Shown here: in pieces, positions 46,337-56,276 of the stretch | Layout: the number at the start of each line of letters is the position of its first letter | Numbering within the stretch: position 1 is the first letter of the stretch | Assembly: GCF_019973775.1 (NCBI RefSeq) | Contig: NZ_AP025032.1 | Location: 744,001-808,000, forward strand | Length of the DNA stretch: 64,000 nucleotides | DNA from: Aureimonas sp. SA4125 | GTDB lineage: Bacteria > Pseudomonadota > Alphaproteobacteria > Rhizobiales > Rhizobiaceae | Direction: 5' to 3' | Position numbers and translations under genes: made by a program | The notes under the pieces: model-generated | What the model saw: only the letters and a program-made list of their open reading frames with translations | Database searches by the model: none | What the model was told of the DNA's origin: nothing

Positions 46337-46984
46337 TCACTGGCTCGCCCACAGGATCCGCGCGATCCACTCGATCTCGTCGACGCCGAACTGCAGTTCC
46401 GGATAGTCGGGATTGACCGAGGCGAGTTCGATCGTCTTGGATGTGCGCCTCTGCAGGATCTTCGCCATGACCTCGCCCGCCTTGGTGCGCACCACCACGC
46501 GGTCACCGCGCCGGACGGCCGCGCCGGGGGAGACGATGACGATGTCGCCGTCGCGGTACAGCGGCATCATCGAATGCCCGGATACCTCGAGTGCGTACAC
46601 CGGCTCGGAGCCCCCCGTCTGCGGCAGGGCGATTTCGTCCCAGCCCTGGCCGACGGGAAAGCCGCTGTCGTCGAAATAGCCGCCGGCACCCGCCTCGGCA
46701 AAACCCAAGAGCGGGACGGAGGCGGGGGTCTGCAGGCTGCCGGCCGCCTGCATCGAGCCGCCCATCAGCGCCGTGAACTGTTCGATCGAGGTGCTGGTCG
46801 CATCGATGATCTTGGCGATGGACTCGGTCGAGGGCCAACGCGGCCGCCCGTCGGCCGCCAGCCGCTTCGACTTGTTGAAGGTCGTGGGATCAAGACCTGC
46901 TCGACGGGCGAGGCCCGACGGCGTCATCTTGTGACGCTCGGCAAGCCCGTCGATCGCGGCCCAGACCCGCTCGTGCGAGAACAT
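46337..46984 (-). CDS. S24-family (LexA/CI-like) transcriptional regulator
   Basis: A 215-residue two-domain protein. The N-terminal helix-turn-helix is 'VWAAIDGLAERHKMTPSGLARRAGLDPTTFNKSK', and the C-terminal part is a LexA-like protease fold with the nucleophile serine in 'EVSGHSMMPLYRDGDIVIV' and the general-base lysine in 'VVVRTKAGEVMAKIL'. An Ala-Gly-like cleavage site is plausible in 'GFAEAGAGGYF'. Conserved as a chromosomal regulator in Hyphomicrobiales as well as in prophages; no other phage gene is present here. ATG 46984 has no upstream competitor of good quality. Confidence 0.85.
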   Translation of the reverse strand: MFSHERVWAAIDGLAERHKMTPSGLARRAGLDPTTFNKSKRLAADGRPRWPSTESIAKIIDATSTSIEQFTALMGGSMQAAGSLQTPASVPLLGFAEAGAGGYFDDSGFPVGQGWDEIALPQTGGSEPVYALEVSGHSMMPLYRDGDIVIVSPGAAVRRGDRVVVRTKAGEVMAKILQRRTSKTIELASVNPDYPELQFGVDEIEWIARILWASQ

Positions 46985-47099
46985 CTCGATCGGCTCCCGG
47001 TCGTCGCTGCGGCAAGGAATAAATACCTCAGACACTACCTGTAAAAGGGAGTTTCCCGATTGTCCAGACCGGAGCGTGGTTTCGCCGACTTTTCCGCCG

Positions 47100-47545
47100 T
47101 CATCCGACGCGGTACGGCGCCCGACCCGAATCCAGCGCGTGTTCGAGATCGTCGATGCGGTCCTGCCCGAAGAACGGCTCGCCGTTGAGGACGAAGCCGG
47201 GTACGCCGGGAAGCGATGCCGCGACGGCCGCACCGGCGTTCGCCTTGCGTGCGGCGGCCGATTCCGGGGCTTCGGCCCTTGCCATGATGGTCGCCGCATC
47301 GAAGCCGAGTTCGCCCAGATAGGTCTCGATCTGAAGGCGGTCGGAAATGTCCTCCTCACGCGCCCAGTAGCCGGACAGCACCTTGTCCATGAAGTCCAGC
47401 GGTGACTGGCCCTCGGCGATCAACGCCACGGCGACGAGATCGGCGAAGGCGGGATCGACGGGGTAGAACTTCGGGCTGACATTGAGGGGAAGGCCCCGCC
47501 GCTCGGCCACGCGCTTCAGGTCGATCAGGCGGTAGTCCTGCCGGA
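47100..47545 (-). pseudogene. 2-hydroxychromene-2-carboxylate isomerase-type gene, 3' part split by IS
   Basis: The C-terminal part of a DsbA-fold glutathione-dependent isomerase: 'DYRLIDLKRVAERRGLPLNVSPKFYP' directly beside the IS, then 'ALIAEGQSPLDFMDKVLSGYWAREEDISD' and 'GVPGFVLNGEPFFGQDRIDDLEHAL'. Removing the element and one copy of the 9-bp duplication joins it in frame to the 5' part at 48921-49101, giving 205 codons, the usual family length. Related enzymes act in naphthalene and other aromatic degradation, though many homologues have unknown roles. An internal ATG at 47510 might allow a truncated product without the active-site N-terminus. Confidence 0.9.
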
Positions 47546-48920
47546 GGTCGTGTCCGTCAACGTGGTGGAAATTGAGTGTAGCTGAAGCGGCTCCGTTTCA
47601 GGCGACTTCGGTGGAAATCTGTTCGGGTTTTGCAGTGTTGCCCATGGCCATGAGGTCGGCCATGGGTTCGGTCTGCATGTAGCGGTTCTGGATCTGCCAT
47701 TCGTCGTTGGCCTCGAGAAGGACGGCGCCGATGAGCCGGATGATGGATCCCTCGTTCGGGAAGATTCCGACGACGTCGGCACGCCGCTTCACCTCCTTGT
47801 TCAGGCGCTCCAGGGAATTCGTCGAATGGATCCGGGTCCGGTGCTGACTGGGAAAATCCATGTGCGCCAGCACGTCGGTCTCGCTGTTGTCGATGAAGGC
47901 CCCGAGCTTTGGACACTTTCCCCGAAGCTGGTCGGCGACGTGGCGCAGCGCCTGGCTGGCGCTAGCACGATCGGGCTGGGCGAAGGCTTGGCGCAGCGCG
48001 GCCGCCGCCATGCTCTGCTGCGCCTTCGGGACATACGACAGGGCGTTGCGCATCCAATGCACCCGGCAGCGCTGCCAGGAGGCGCTGAACACCCGGCGAA
48101 TGGCGGCTTTCAGCCCTTCGTGAGCATCCGAGATCACGAGCTTCACGCCGGACAGGCCGCGGCGCACGAGGCTCTTGAGGAAGCTCGACCAAAACGTCTC
48201 CGCTTCCGAGGGGCCGATGTGAAGGCCGACGATCTCGCGCTTGCCGTCCGTGTTCACGGCCACGGCGATTATGGCGGCGACCGAAACGATGCGTCCACCC
48301 TCGCGCTGCTTCAGGTAGGTCGCATCCAGCCAGAGGTAGGGCCAGTCGCCAGTGAGAGGACGGTCGAGGAAGCCGCCGACGCGTTCGTCGATGTCTTTGC
48401 ACAGCTTCGATACGGTGCTCTTGCCGATCCCCGACAGCCCCATGGCCTGTACCAGATCGTCGACCCGCCGGGTGGAAACGCCGCTGATCCAAGCTTCCTG
48501 AATGACGGCAACCAAGGCCTTCTCCGAGAGCTTTCTCGGCTCCAGGAACGGCGGGAAGTAGCTGCCCTGCCGAAGCTTGGGTATCCGAAGCTGCAACGAG
48601 CCGAGCCGCGTGTCGAGCGAGCGGTCGCGGTAGCCATTGCGATAAGTCGCCCGTTCCTGCGTCCGTTCGTGGCGCCCGGCGCCGATCATGCCTTCAACGT
48701 CGACCTCCATAAGGAGCTGCATCACGCTCTCGGCTATCGTTCTCAGGAAATCGCCGTCCCCGGCTTTCGCAAAAAGCTCGGCAAGCGGTAGTCTGTCCTC
48801 GGTCATCGGGTTCTCCGGTCAGGTTGAAGTCTCGCAACTCCACCTTAGCCGCCCTATCCGGTGACCGCCTCAGCCACACCTTTCAATGTCGGAATTTCCA
48901 CCACGAGCGCGGACACTACC
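47546..48920 (-). mobile_element. IS256-family insertion sequence, copy 3
   Basis: 1375 bp, with no difference from the other two copies seen and in the same orientation. The target duplication is 9 bp here, CCTGCCGGA at 47537-47545 and 48921-48929. It interrupts the isomerase-type gene after about codon 60. The disrupted gene reads cleanly on both sides, so the hit is recent and no further decay has set in. Confidence 0.95.
47598..48806 (-). CDS. IS256-family transposase (copy 3)
   Basis: A 402-residue intact transposase, identical to those at 21535 and 27540. It is transcribed in the same direction as the gene it interrupts, so transcription from that gene's promoter may enter the element. 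Confidence 0.95.
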   Translation of the reverse strand: MTEDRLPLAELFAKAGDGDFLRTIAESVMQLLMEVDVEGMIGAGRHERTQERATYRNGYRDRSLDTRLGSLQLRIPKLRQGSYFPPFLEPRKLSEKALVAVIQEAWISGVSTRRVDDLVQAMGLSGIGKSTVSKLCKDIDERVGGFLDRPLTGDWPYLWLDATYLKQREGGRIVSVAAIIAVAVNTDGKREIVGLHIGPSEAETFWSSFLKSLVRRGLSGVKLVISDAHEGLKAAIRRVFSASWQRCRVHWMRNALSYVPKAQQSMAAAALRQAFAQPDRASASQALRHVADQLRGKCPKLGAFIDNSETDVLAHMDFPSQHRTRIHSTNSLERLNKEVKRRADVVGIFPNEGSIIRLIGAVLLEANDEWQIQNRYMQTEPMADLMAMGNTAKPEQISTEVA

Positions 48921-49101
48921 CCTGCCGGATCTGCGGCCGCTTGGCGACGGGCACCTGGCCGGAGACCGCCCACATGGCCTGGAGATCCACCGGCAAAGGA
49001 CGCAGGACCGCGTTGTGGCGGCCGGCCACCGAGCGGATTTCCTCGTGTCCGAGGTAGACGTAAGGGGACGAGGAGGTGAAATAGTAGTCGATCGTCGCCA
49101 T
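48921..49101 (-). pseudogene. 2-hydroxychromene-2-carboxylate isomerase-type gene, 5' part split by IS
   Basis: The N-terminal 60 codons from ATG 49101: 'ATIDYYFTSSSPYVYLGHEEI' with the Ser-Pro of the glutathione-activating site, then 'VLRPLPVDLQAMWAVSGQVPVAKRPQIRQ'. At 48921 the frame enters IS copy 3 (47546-48920). The right copy of the 9-bp duplication (48921-48929) is included. The start codon and upstream region look intact. The other part is at 47100-47545. Confidence 0.9.
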
Positions 49102-49287
49102 GCTGGACTCCTTGCAGCGGGTTCTCCGCCCATATCGGTTCAAAGCATCCGTGGGCAAGCTCTGGCGCGGAACCGGGGGATAAATGTGGCATTGTCGGGG
49201 ACGGGCCGGCAATTGCCGCCGCGCCTGAACTGCCCTGCAAAAGACTGCCGAAACCGCCTGCGGCCTGGAAGAGAGACGACGAAACCG

Positions 49288-50361
49288 ATGGCTCTCAGAT
49301 TTGGACAGAGTACCAGCGACGAACTGCGTCGTCGGGCCGGCGAACCCGGCCGGGGCCGCGATGCCGGCCAGCCGTTCGGCATCCCCTGGAAAGGCTGGAA
49401 GGACATCCTCTGGCGCATCTATTTCTCGTTCTTCGAGGACCGGGTGATGCTGATCGCCGCGGGCGCGACCTTCTATCTCTTGCTGGCGCTCTTTCCCGCC
49501 TTTGCCGTCTTCGTCTCGCTCTACGGTTTCGTCGCCGATCCCACGACGATTTCGGAACATATCGCCTTCATCGGCCGCTTCCTGCCGCAGGCCGGCACCG
49601 ATCTGCTGCAGATGCAGCTGGAACGCCTGATCGCCCAGGATCCGGCCTCGCTGTCGCGCGGCTTCATCATCGGCCTCGCCATCACGCTGTGGAGCGCCAA
49701 CAACGGCATCAAGACGCTGTTCGAGGCGATGAACATCGCCTATGGCGAACAGGAGCAAAGGAGCTTCATCAAGCTCAATCTCGTCGCCTTCTGCTTCACC
49801 GTCGGCGCCGTGTTCATCGGCATCACGCTGATCGTCGCCGTCGGCGTCGTCCCGGTGATCATGAAGATCTTCGGCCTGTCGAGCTTCTCCGACAGCCTGA
49901 TCGCCTCGCTGCGCTGGCCGGTGATCTTCTTCCTGATCGTCGGCTCGATCGCGATGATCTACCGCTACGGCCCGAGCCGAAACCGCGCGCGATGGCGCTG
50001 GGTGACATTCGGCGCCGTGCTCACCGCCTTCGTCTGGCTCGGGGCATCGATCGGCTTCTCCTGGTACCTCCAGAATTTCGCCAATTACGGCGCGACCTAC
50101 GGCTCGCTCGGTGCCGTGATCGGCTTCATGATGTGGGTCTGGGTATCTTCGGTGATCTTCATTCTCGGCGCCGAGATCAATGCCGAGATGGAACACCAGA
50201 CGGCGCTCGACACCACGGACCTGCCGGAAAAGCCGATCGGCGAGCGCGGGGCCCGCGTCGCCGACACGATCGGCAAGAGCTCGTCCAAGGGTCGCCCGCC
50301 GACGGCGGAGAAGAAGGGATTCCTGAAGCGGTTTCGGTCGAAGGGGCCGGCCGCGGCCTGA
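49288..50361 (+). CDS. YihY/BrkB family inner-membrane protein
   Basis: A 357-residue protein with about six transmembrane helices. 'DRVMLIAAGATFYLLLALFPAFAVFVSLYGF', 'ANNGIKTLFEAMNIAYGEQEQRSF' and 'YGATYGSLGAVIGFMMWVWVSSVIFILGAEINAEME' are the core motifs of the YihY (formerly 'RNase BN') family. The molecular function is not settled; transport or envelope roles have been proposed. The C-terminal ~60 residues are a basic, Lys/Arg-rich cytosolic tail. ATG 49288 follows GGAAGAGAG and gives the family N-terminus; the frame open from 48886 is a shadow. Confidence 0.88.
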   Translation: MALRFGQSTSDELRRRAGEPGRGRDAGQPFGIPWKGWKDILWRIYFSFFEDRVMLIAAGATFYLLLALFPAFAVFVSLYGFVADPTTISEHIAFIGRFLPQAGTDLLQMQLERLIAQDPASLSRGFIIGLAITLWSANNGIKTLFEAMNIAYGEQEQRSFIKLNLVAFCFTVGAVFIGITLIVAVGVVPVIMKIFGLSSFSDSLIASLRWPVIFFLIVGSIAMIYRYGPSRNRARWRWVTFGAVLTAFVWLGASIGFSWYLQNFANYGATYGSLGAVIGFMMWVWVSSVIFILGAEINAEMEHQTALDTTDLPEKPIGERGARVADTIGKSSSKGRPPTAEKKGFLKRFRSKGPAAA

Positions 50362-50397
50362 GACGACGACCTCGTCTCCTGGCGCCGTCGCCACGAT

Positions 50398-50892
50398 TCA
50401 GGGCTGAAAGCTGCGGGAGAGGGCCACGATGGCAGCCACCATCACGAGCGTCTGAAAGCCGATGGCCGAGACGACCCATTTGATCGTCTCGGCCTTGCCC
50501 GCCTCGATCTTCACGTCGAGGCGGAGCTCCAACGCCCGAAACTCGGCCGCGAGAGCTGCCAGATCTTTGGCGGCCGAGAGGGCGGTGCGTTCGTTTGCCG
50601 CCGCGAGGGCTGCGAGGTCGTTGGCCGTGGACAGGGTGGTGCGTTCGTTGGCCGCCGCCATGGCTGCCAGATCGTTGGCGACCGAAAGAAAAGTGCGTTC
50701 GTTTGCCGCCGCAAGGGCTGCGAGGTCACTTGCCGTGGCGAGAACGGCGAGGTCGGCCTTGGTCGCCAATTGCGAGAGCTCGACTTCCCGCGCGTCGCGC
50801 AGGATGAAGGACATGGCCTCGGCCTGGGCCTCGGAAAATCCTGCCGCCTTCAGTTTCCCGGCGATGGCGAGCGTGTCGAGATGGACCGTCAT
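50398..50892 (-). CDS. Small coiled-coil membrane protein (DUF1640-like) with 18-residue repeats
   Basis: A 164-residue protein. The N-terminus 'LDTLAIAGKLKAAGFSEAQAEAMSFILRDA' resembles DUF1640/CCDC90-type proteins, followed by three tandem 18-residue units of the form NDLAALAAANERT-x-LS-x-A, which predict a long coiled coil, and one C-terminal membrane anchor 'WVVSAIGFQTLVMVAAIVAL'. The function is unknown. The repeat is nearly perfect at DNA level (54 bp; see 50585-50746), so copy number may vary between strains. A shorter relative is encoded at 56005-56238 in the same fatty-acid gene neighbourhood. ATG 50892 is chosen by similarity. Confidence 0.7.
   Translation of the reverse strand: MTVHLDTLAIAGKLKAAGFSEAQAEAMSFILRDAREVELSQLATKADLAVLATASDLAALAAANERTFLSVANDLAAMAAANERTTLSTANDLAALAAANERTALSAAKDLAALAAEFRALELRLDVKIEAGKAETIKWVVSAIGFQTLVMVAAIVALSRSFQP
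50585..50746. repeat. Three 54-bp tandem repeats inside a coding region
   Basis: Units begin at 50585, 50639 and 50693 with GTGCGTTCGTT and repeat every 54 bp with few changes. They encode the 18-residue coiled-coil units of the protein at 50398-50892, so the period keeps the reading frame. Confidence 0.85.
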
Positions 50893-50989
50893 GCCCTGGC
50901 TCCGTCCGTCCCGCCGATAGCAGCGCGAAGGGGCCTTGCGGTCAAGGGGAAAGACGGTGGCGCCGCCGGCACCACCGTCCCGTTGGTCC

Positions 50990-53194
50990 TCAGGCCGCCG
51001 CGACATCCACCGGGGCAAACCGCCCATAGAAGCTTTCCCGCTTACCCGCCATCTCCTTCAGGAGCGGCGTCGGGGCGAAATGGTCACCGTATTTCGCCGC
51101 AAGACGCTCGCACAGCGCGGTGAAGACCGGCACGCCCATGCCGTCGATGTAGGAGATCATGCCGCCGGTATAGGGCGCAAAGCCAAGGCCGAGGATCGAG
51201 CCGATGTCCGCCTCGCGCGGGTCGGTGACGACGCCTTCCTCGATGGTGCGCGCCGCCTCCAGCGCCATGGTGACGAGGAAGCGTTGCTGCAGCTCGGCGA
51301 AGTCGATGTCATCGGGCTTCTGCTGCGGATAGAGCGCCTTCAGCCCGGGCCACAGGCTCTTCTTCGCGGGCTTGGCGGGATAGTCGTAGAACCCCTTGCC
51401 GTTCTTGCGGCCGAGCCTGTCCTCGTCGTCGACCATGTGATTGATCAGCTTGAAATGCGCGGGGTTGATCGCGGCCTCGCCTTCGTCGCGGATCGTCGCC
51501 TTCATGATCTTCTGGGCGAGGTCCACCGCCGTCTCGTCGTTCAGGGCCAGCGGCCCGACCGGCATGCCGGCGAACTTCGCCGCGTTCTCGATCATCGCCG
51601 CGGGCACGCCCTCGATGATCATGTCGTAGGCTTCCGAGATGTAGCGCAGGAAGCAGCGGTTGACGAAGAAGCCCCGCGTGTCGTTGACGACGATCGGCGT
51701 CTTCTTGATCACCCGGACGAAGTCGAGCGCCACGGCAAGCGCGGTCGGTTCGGTCTTTTCGGCCATGATCACCTCGGTCAGCATCATCTTGTCGACGGGC
51801 GAGAAGAAGTGGATGCCGATGAAGCGCGCGGGGTCCGGAAAAGCCTCGGCGAGATGGGTGATCGGGATGGTCGACGTGTTGGAGGCGAAGATCGCGCCCG
51901 GCTTCATCACCGCGGCTACCTTGCCGGTCACGTCGGCCTTCACGGCCCGGTCCTCGAACACCGCCTCGACGACAAGGTCGGCTTCGCTCAGCGCGGCGTA
52001 GTCGGGCGTCGCGGTGATCCGGGCCAGCACGCCTTCCGCCTCCTCCTTCGTCGCGCGGCCCTGACCGACAAGCTTCTTCATCAACTCCTCGGAATGGGCC
52101 TTGCCCTTGTCCGCGGCGGCCTGGTCGCGGTCGACGAGGATGACGTCGAGGCCGGCCTTGGCGCTGACATAGGCGATCCCGGCGCCCATGAAGCCGGCGC
52201 CAACCACGCCGACGGTCTTCAGCGCCGTCGGCGCGATGTCGGCCGGACGACGCGCGCCCTTGTTCAGCGCCTGCAGGGAGACGAAGAGCGAGCGCACCAT
52301 CATGGCCGCCTCGGTCGTCTGCAGAACGTTGGCGAACCAGCGCTGCTCGACCTTCAGCGCCTGGTCGATCGGCAAGAGCAGGCCCTCATAGACGCATTTC
52401 ACGATGGCGCGGGCGCCCGGATAGTTGTCTGCCGTCTCCTTGCGATAAAGCGAGGACACGGCCGGCCAGAGCTGCGCACCCCCGGCGGAGTACACCGGGC
52501 CCGACGGCAGCTTGAAGCCCTTCTGGTCCCAGGGCTTCACCGGCGAGAGGCCGGCCTTCAGCATGTCCTTGGCCTTGGCGACGAGTTCCTCCTGCGGCAC
52601 GACCTCGTCGATGAGCTTCATCGCCTTCGCCTTCGACGCTGTCAGCGTCTCGCCCTTCAGAAGCATCTGCAGGGCGGCCTGCGTGTCGGCAAGGCGCGGC
52701 ACGCGCTGGGTGCCGCCGGCGCCGGGGAAAAGACCGACCTTGACCTCGGGCAGCCCCATCTTGGCCGAGGGCGCGGCGATACGGCCATGGCAGGCCAGCG
52801 CCAGTTCGAAGCCGCCGCCCATGCAGGTGCCGTTGATGGCGCAGACATAGGGTTTGCCCGAGGTTTCGAGCTTGCGGTAGATCCAGGACATGCGGCCGGC
52901 GCGCTCGAAGAGTTCGGCCACGGCGGCGGCCTCGTCGACGGTCTTCTTCGCCTCGAACTGCGCGAACATCGACTGCAGCATGTTGAGGTCGGCGCCGCCG
53001 GTGAAGGAACCGTCCTTGCCGGAGGTGATGACGACGCCCTTGACCGCCGCGTCGCCGGCAAAGCGATCGATCATGGCGTCGAGTTCATCCATCACCTCCT
53101 CGGTGAAGACGTTCATCGAACGATCCGGCATGTCCCACGTCACCAGGGCGAACCCGTCGGCGTCGACCGCAATGCTGAAGTTCTTCGTGGTCAT
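50990..53194 (-). CDS. Fatty-acid oxidation complex alpha subunit (FadB/FadJ type)
   Basis: A 734-residue trifunctional protein. The enoyl-CoA hydratase domain (1-~190) has the oxyanion motif 'TSGKDGSFTGGADLNML' and 'GTCMGGGFELALACHGRIA'. The 3-hydroxyacyl-CoA dehydrogenase domain opens with the NAD site 'TVGVVGAGFMGAGIAYVSAKAGLDVILVDRD' (~residue 325), followed by 'IGIHFFSPVDKMMLTEVI' and a helical C-terminus. It hydrates and oxidises acyl-CoA intermediates of beta-oxidation, with the thiolase at 54638 as likely partner. The EAL gene is divergent from it. SD-like GGAGACAC precedes the ATG. Confidence 0.93.
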   Translation of the reverse strand: MTTKNFSIAVDADGFALVTWDMPDRSMNVFTEEVMDELDAMIDRFAGDAAVKGVVITSGKDGSFTGGADLNMLQSMFAQFEAKKTVDEAAAVAELFERAGRMSWIYRKLETSGKPYVCAINGTCMGGGFELALACHGRIAAPSAKMGLPEVKVGLFPGAGGTQRVPRLADTQAALQMLLKGETLTASKAKAMKLIDEVVPQEELVAKAKDMLKAGLSPVKPWDQKGFKLPSGPVYSAGGAQLWPAVSSLYRKETADNYPGARAIVKCVYEGLLLPIDQALKVEQRWFANVLQTTEAAMMVRSLFVSLQALNKGARRPADIAPTALKTVGVVGAGFMGAGIAYVSAKAGLDVILVDRDQAAADKGKAHSEELMKKLVGQGRATKEEAEGVLARITATPDYAALSEADLVVEAVFEDRAVKADVTGKVAAVMKPGAIFASNTSTIPITHLAEAFPDPARFIGIHFFSPVDKMMLTEVIMAEKTEPTALAVALDFVRVIKKTPIVVNDTRGFFVNRCFLRYISEAYDMIIEGVPAAMIENAAKFAGMPVGPLALNDETAVDLAQKIMKATIRDEGEAAINPAHFKLINHMVDDEDRLGRKNGKGFYDYPAKPAKKSLWPGLKALYPQQKPDDIDFAELQQRFLVTMALEAARTIEEGVVTDPREADIGSILGLGFAPYTGGMISYIDGMGVPVFTALCERLAAKYGDHFAPTPLLKEMAGKRESFYGRFAPVDVAAA

Positions 53195-53297
53195 GAGTGT
53201 CTCCTGAAGAGTTATCGATCGGGGTTTATGCGCTGGCTACGCTTGATGCTGCCGGTTTGCCGCACGAGACGCAGGCCTTTAGGAAATCTAAAGAAAA

Positions 53298-54116
53298 ATG
53301 TTCTACTCCGAACCGACAACGACGCCTCAAAGGATCGGTCTGGTGAAAAACGCGTGCGAAGGCTGTCGCTCCGGCAAGGAGCTCGATTTCACCTTCTCGA
53401 TGGCGTTTCAGCCCATCTACGACGTCGGATCGGAGCGGGTCTGGGGTTACGAAGCGCTGATCCGGGGCACGGCGGGCGAGGGCGCCTACCAGGTGCTCTC
53501 GAAAGTCCAGCCGGAGCAGAAATATCTGTTCGATCAATCCTGCCGCGTGAAGGCGATCGAACTGGCGGCCGGCTTGTTTCCGCGGGGCAACGACCTGAAA
53601 CTCTCGATCAACTTCATGCCGAACGCCGTCTACGAACCGGCGGCCTGCCTGCGCGCGACGCTGGCTGCCGCGTGCACCCACGACTTTCCGCGTCGGTCGA
53701 TGATGTTCGAATTCACGGAGTCCGAAGAGATCGCCGACACCAACCATCTTCTCAGGATCATCGCGGAGTACCGCCGTCAGGGCTTCATCACGGCGATCGA
53801 CGATTTTGGTGCCGGCTTCGCCGGGCTTGGCCTTCTCGCCGATTTTCAGCCGGACCTTCTGAAGATCGACATGAAGATCATCCGGGACGTCGACACCGAT
53901 CGTGCGCGCCAGGCGATCGTGCGCGGCATCGTGGGCATGGCGCGCGAACTCGACATCACTGTCCTGGCCGAAGGCATCGAGACCGAGGCGGAATTCGTGA
54001 TGCTGAAGGCTGCAGGCATCGCCCTCTTCCAGGGCTACTATTTCGCCCGCCCGGCCTTCGAGGCCCTGCCGCCGATCATGCAGGGGATAACGCCCGCTCT
54101 GACTGCCGTTGCCTGA
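53298..54116 (+). CDS. EAL-domain c-di-GMP phosphodiesterase
   Basis: A 272-residue stand-alone EAL protein with no sensory or membrane part. The active-site series is complete: 'WGYEALIRG', 'KLSINFMPN', 'FEFTESEEI', 'TAIDDFGAGFAGLG', 'LLKIDMKII', 'VLAEGIETE' and 'LFQGYYFARPAF'. It should hydrolyse c-di-GMP to pGpG. An N-terminal cysteine pair ('NACEGCRSGK') could bind metal or sense redox state. It sits alone on the plus strand inside the minus-strand beta-oxidation cluster, with only 103 bases to the FadB-type start, so the two promoters are close and may be co-regulated. Confidence 0.93.
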   Translation: MFYSEPTTTPQRIGLVKNACEGCRSGKELDFTFSMAFQPIYDVGSERVWGYEALIRGTAGEGAYQVLSKVQPEQKYLFDQSCRVKAIELAAGLFPRGNDLKLSINFMPNAVYEPAACLRATLAAACTHDFPRRSMMFEFTESEEIADTNHLLRIIAEYRRQGFITAIDDFGAGFAGLGLLADFQPDLLKIDMKIIRDVDTDRARQAIVRGIVGMARELDITVLAEGIETEAEFVMLKAAGIALFQGYYFARPAFEALPPIMQGITPALTAVA

Positions 54117-54251
54117 CGGCATGCGGGCGGCATAAAGAGCCGCCTCGATCTGACGTCGGCCGCACCCGGGACGATCCCCGTCGGCGCGGCCGCCTCGGTA
54201 CCAAAGGCTTCCCGTTGCGCGCTGGATCGATTGAGCGGCGCGACCCATCGA

Positions 54252-54637
54252 TCAGGCCGACAGATGGGCGCGCTGGTCGGCAAGGCTCCGCGTGCGCTCG
54301 CTGATCGCGTCGCCGGTGTGCTTTGTCTCGCTCGGCTCGAACAGCAGGACCCAGCATTCCTCCGCCGCGAGAGGGTTGTGCTCGACACCGCGGGGGACGA
54401 CGTGGAAGTCGCCTGCCTCCAGCCGCACGTCCGGCCGGTCGCGATAACGGATCGTCACCGCGCCCTTCCAGACAAGAAACAACTCGTCCTCGTCGGCATG
54501 GGCGTGCCAGACAAGTTCGCCACAAATCTTGGCGACCTTGACGCTCTGCCCGTTGAGCTCGGCAACGACCCGTGGCGACCATTGCTCGCGGACGGCTTCG
54601 AACTCGCGGGCGATGGAGCCGGTGTTGGACATCGGTG

Positions 54638-54641
<4 letters not shown>
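54252..54641 (-). CDS. Small cupin-domain protein
   Basis: A 129-residue single-domain cupin. Metal ligands are in 'LVWHAHADEDELFLVWKG' (cupin motif 1, with His and Glu in place) and 'GDFHVVPRGVEHNPLAAE' (motif 2). The reaction is unknown; small cupins of this kind include isomerases, dioxygenase-like enzymes and ligand sensors. The likely start is GTG 54641, overlapping the thiolase stop, with ATG 54632 as alternative. Coupling to the thiolase suggests a role linked to acyl-CoA metabolism. Confidence 0.82.
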
Positions 54642-55846
<1,205 letters not shown>

Positions 55847-56004
55847 GATGGAGCCTCCCATTTTCTGCGCCGTGGCCGCCCGGAGCGGGCGTTCACCGGC
55901 AGTCATTGTCCAAGCGCCCTAGATGGAGGGACGCCGCATCGGCGTGTTTGTGCGTTTGACGCGGACTGGCAACCGCCCTCCCGCGGAACATACAGCTTTC
56001 GCCA

Positions 56005-56238
56005 TCAGAACCAGGCAATCATGGCGGAGAGAAATCCGACGGCCGCGACCAACATGCTGCCGGTGGAAACCAGAACCCGTCGTTCGAGAGCCGCCAGTTC
56101 GAGCCGCAGGGTCTCCCGTGTGACCACCTCCTGCATGACCACGTCCCGCATGACGGAGGCGTGTGCTTCGGCGATTTTGCGATCGACGCCGGCGCGCTCG
56201 AGCGTCTGCACAGAGGACAGGCTGTCGAAACTCAGCAT
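56005..56238 (-). CDS. Small coiled-coil membrane protein (DUF1640-like)
   Basis: A 77-residue protein, 'LDSLSSVQTLERAGVDRKIAEAHA'-like at the N-terminus (MLSFDSLSSVQTLERAGVDR), then a short coiled coil and one membrane segment 'LVSTGSMLVAAVGFLSAMIAW'. It resembles the protein at 50398-50892 in order of parts but lacks the 18-residue repeats. It lies 38 bases downstream of the acyl-CoA dehydrogenase gene and probably shares its transcript. No function can be assigned. Confidence 0.65.
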   Translation of the reverse strand: MLSFDSLSSVQTLERAGVDRKIAEAHASVMRDVVMQEVVTRETLRLELAALERRVLVSTGSMLVAAVGFLSAMIAWF

Positions 56239-56276
56239 CGCGAGATCCTGCTTTCCCAGTTCCACGGGACCCTTGT

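Noticed and set aside
46337..46984. Prophage marked by the S24 CI-like repressor
   Set aside because: No integrase, structural, lysis or replication genes lie nearby, and the neighbours are core chromosomal genes.
47020..47045. Partial IS end near the S24 regulator (GACACTACCTG)
   Set aside because: Only eight or nine bases match the element's terminal repeat and the adjoining sequence does not continue the match.
50585..50746. CRISPR-like repeat array
   Set aside because: The repeats are adjoining 54-bp units without unique spacers and encode a periodic coiled coil.
50936..54304. Plus-strand open frame of 1122 codons
   Set aside because: Runs antisense through the FadB-type gene and out of frame through the EAL gene; no domain visible.
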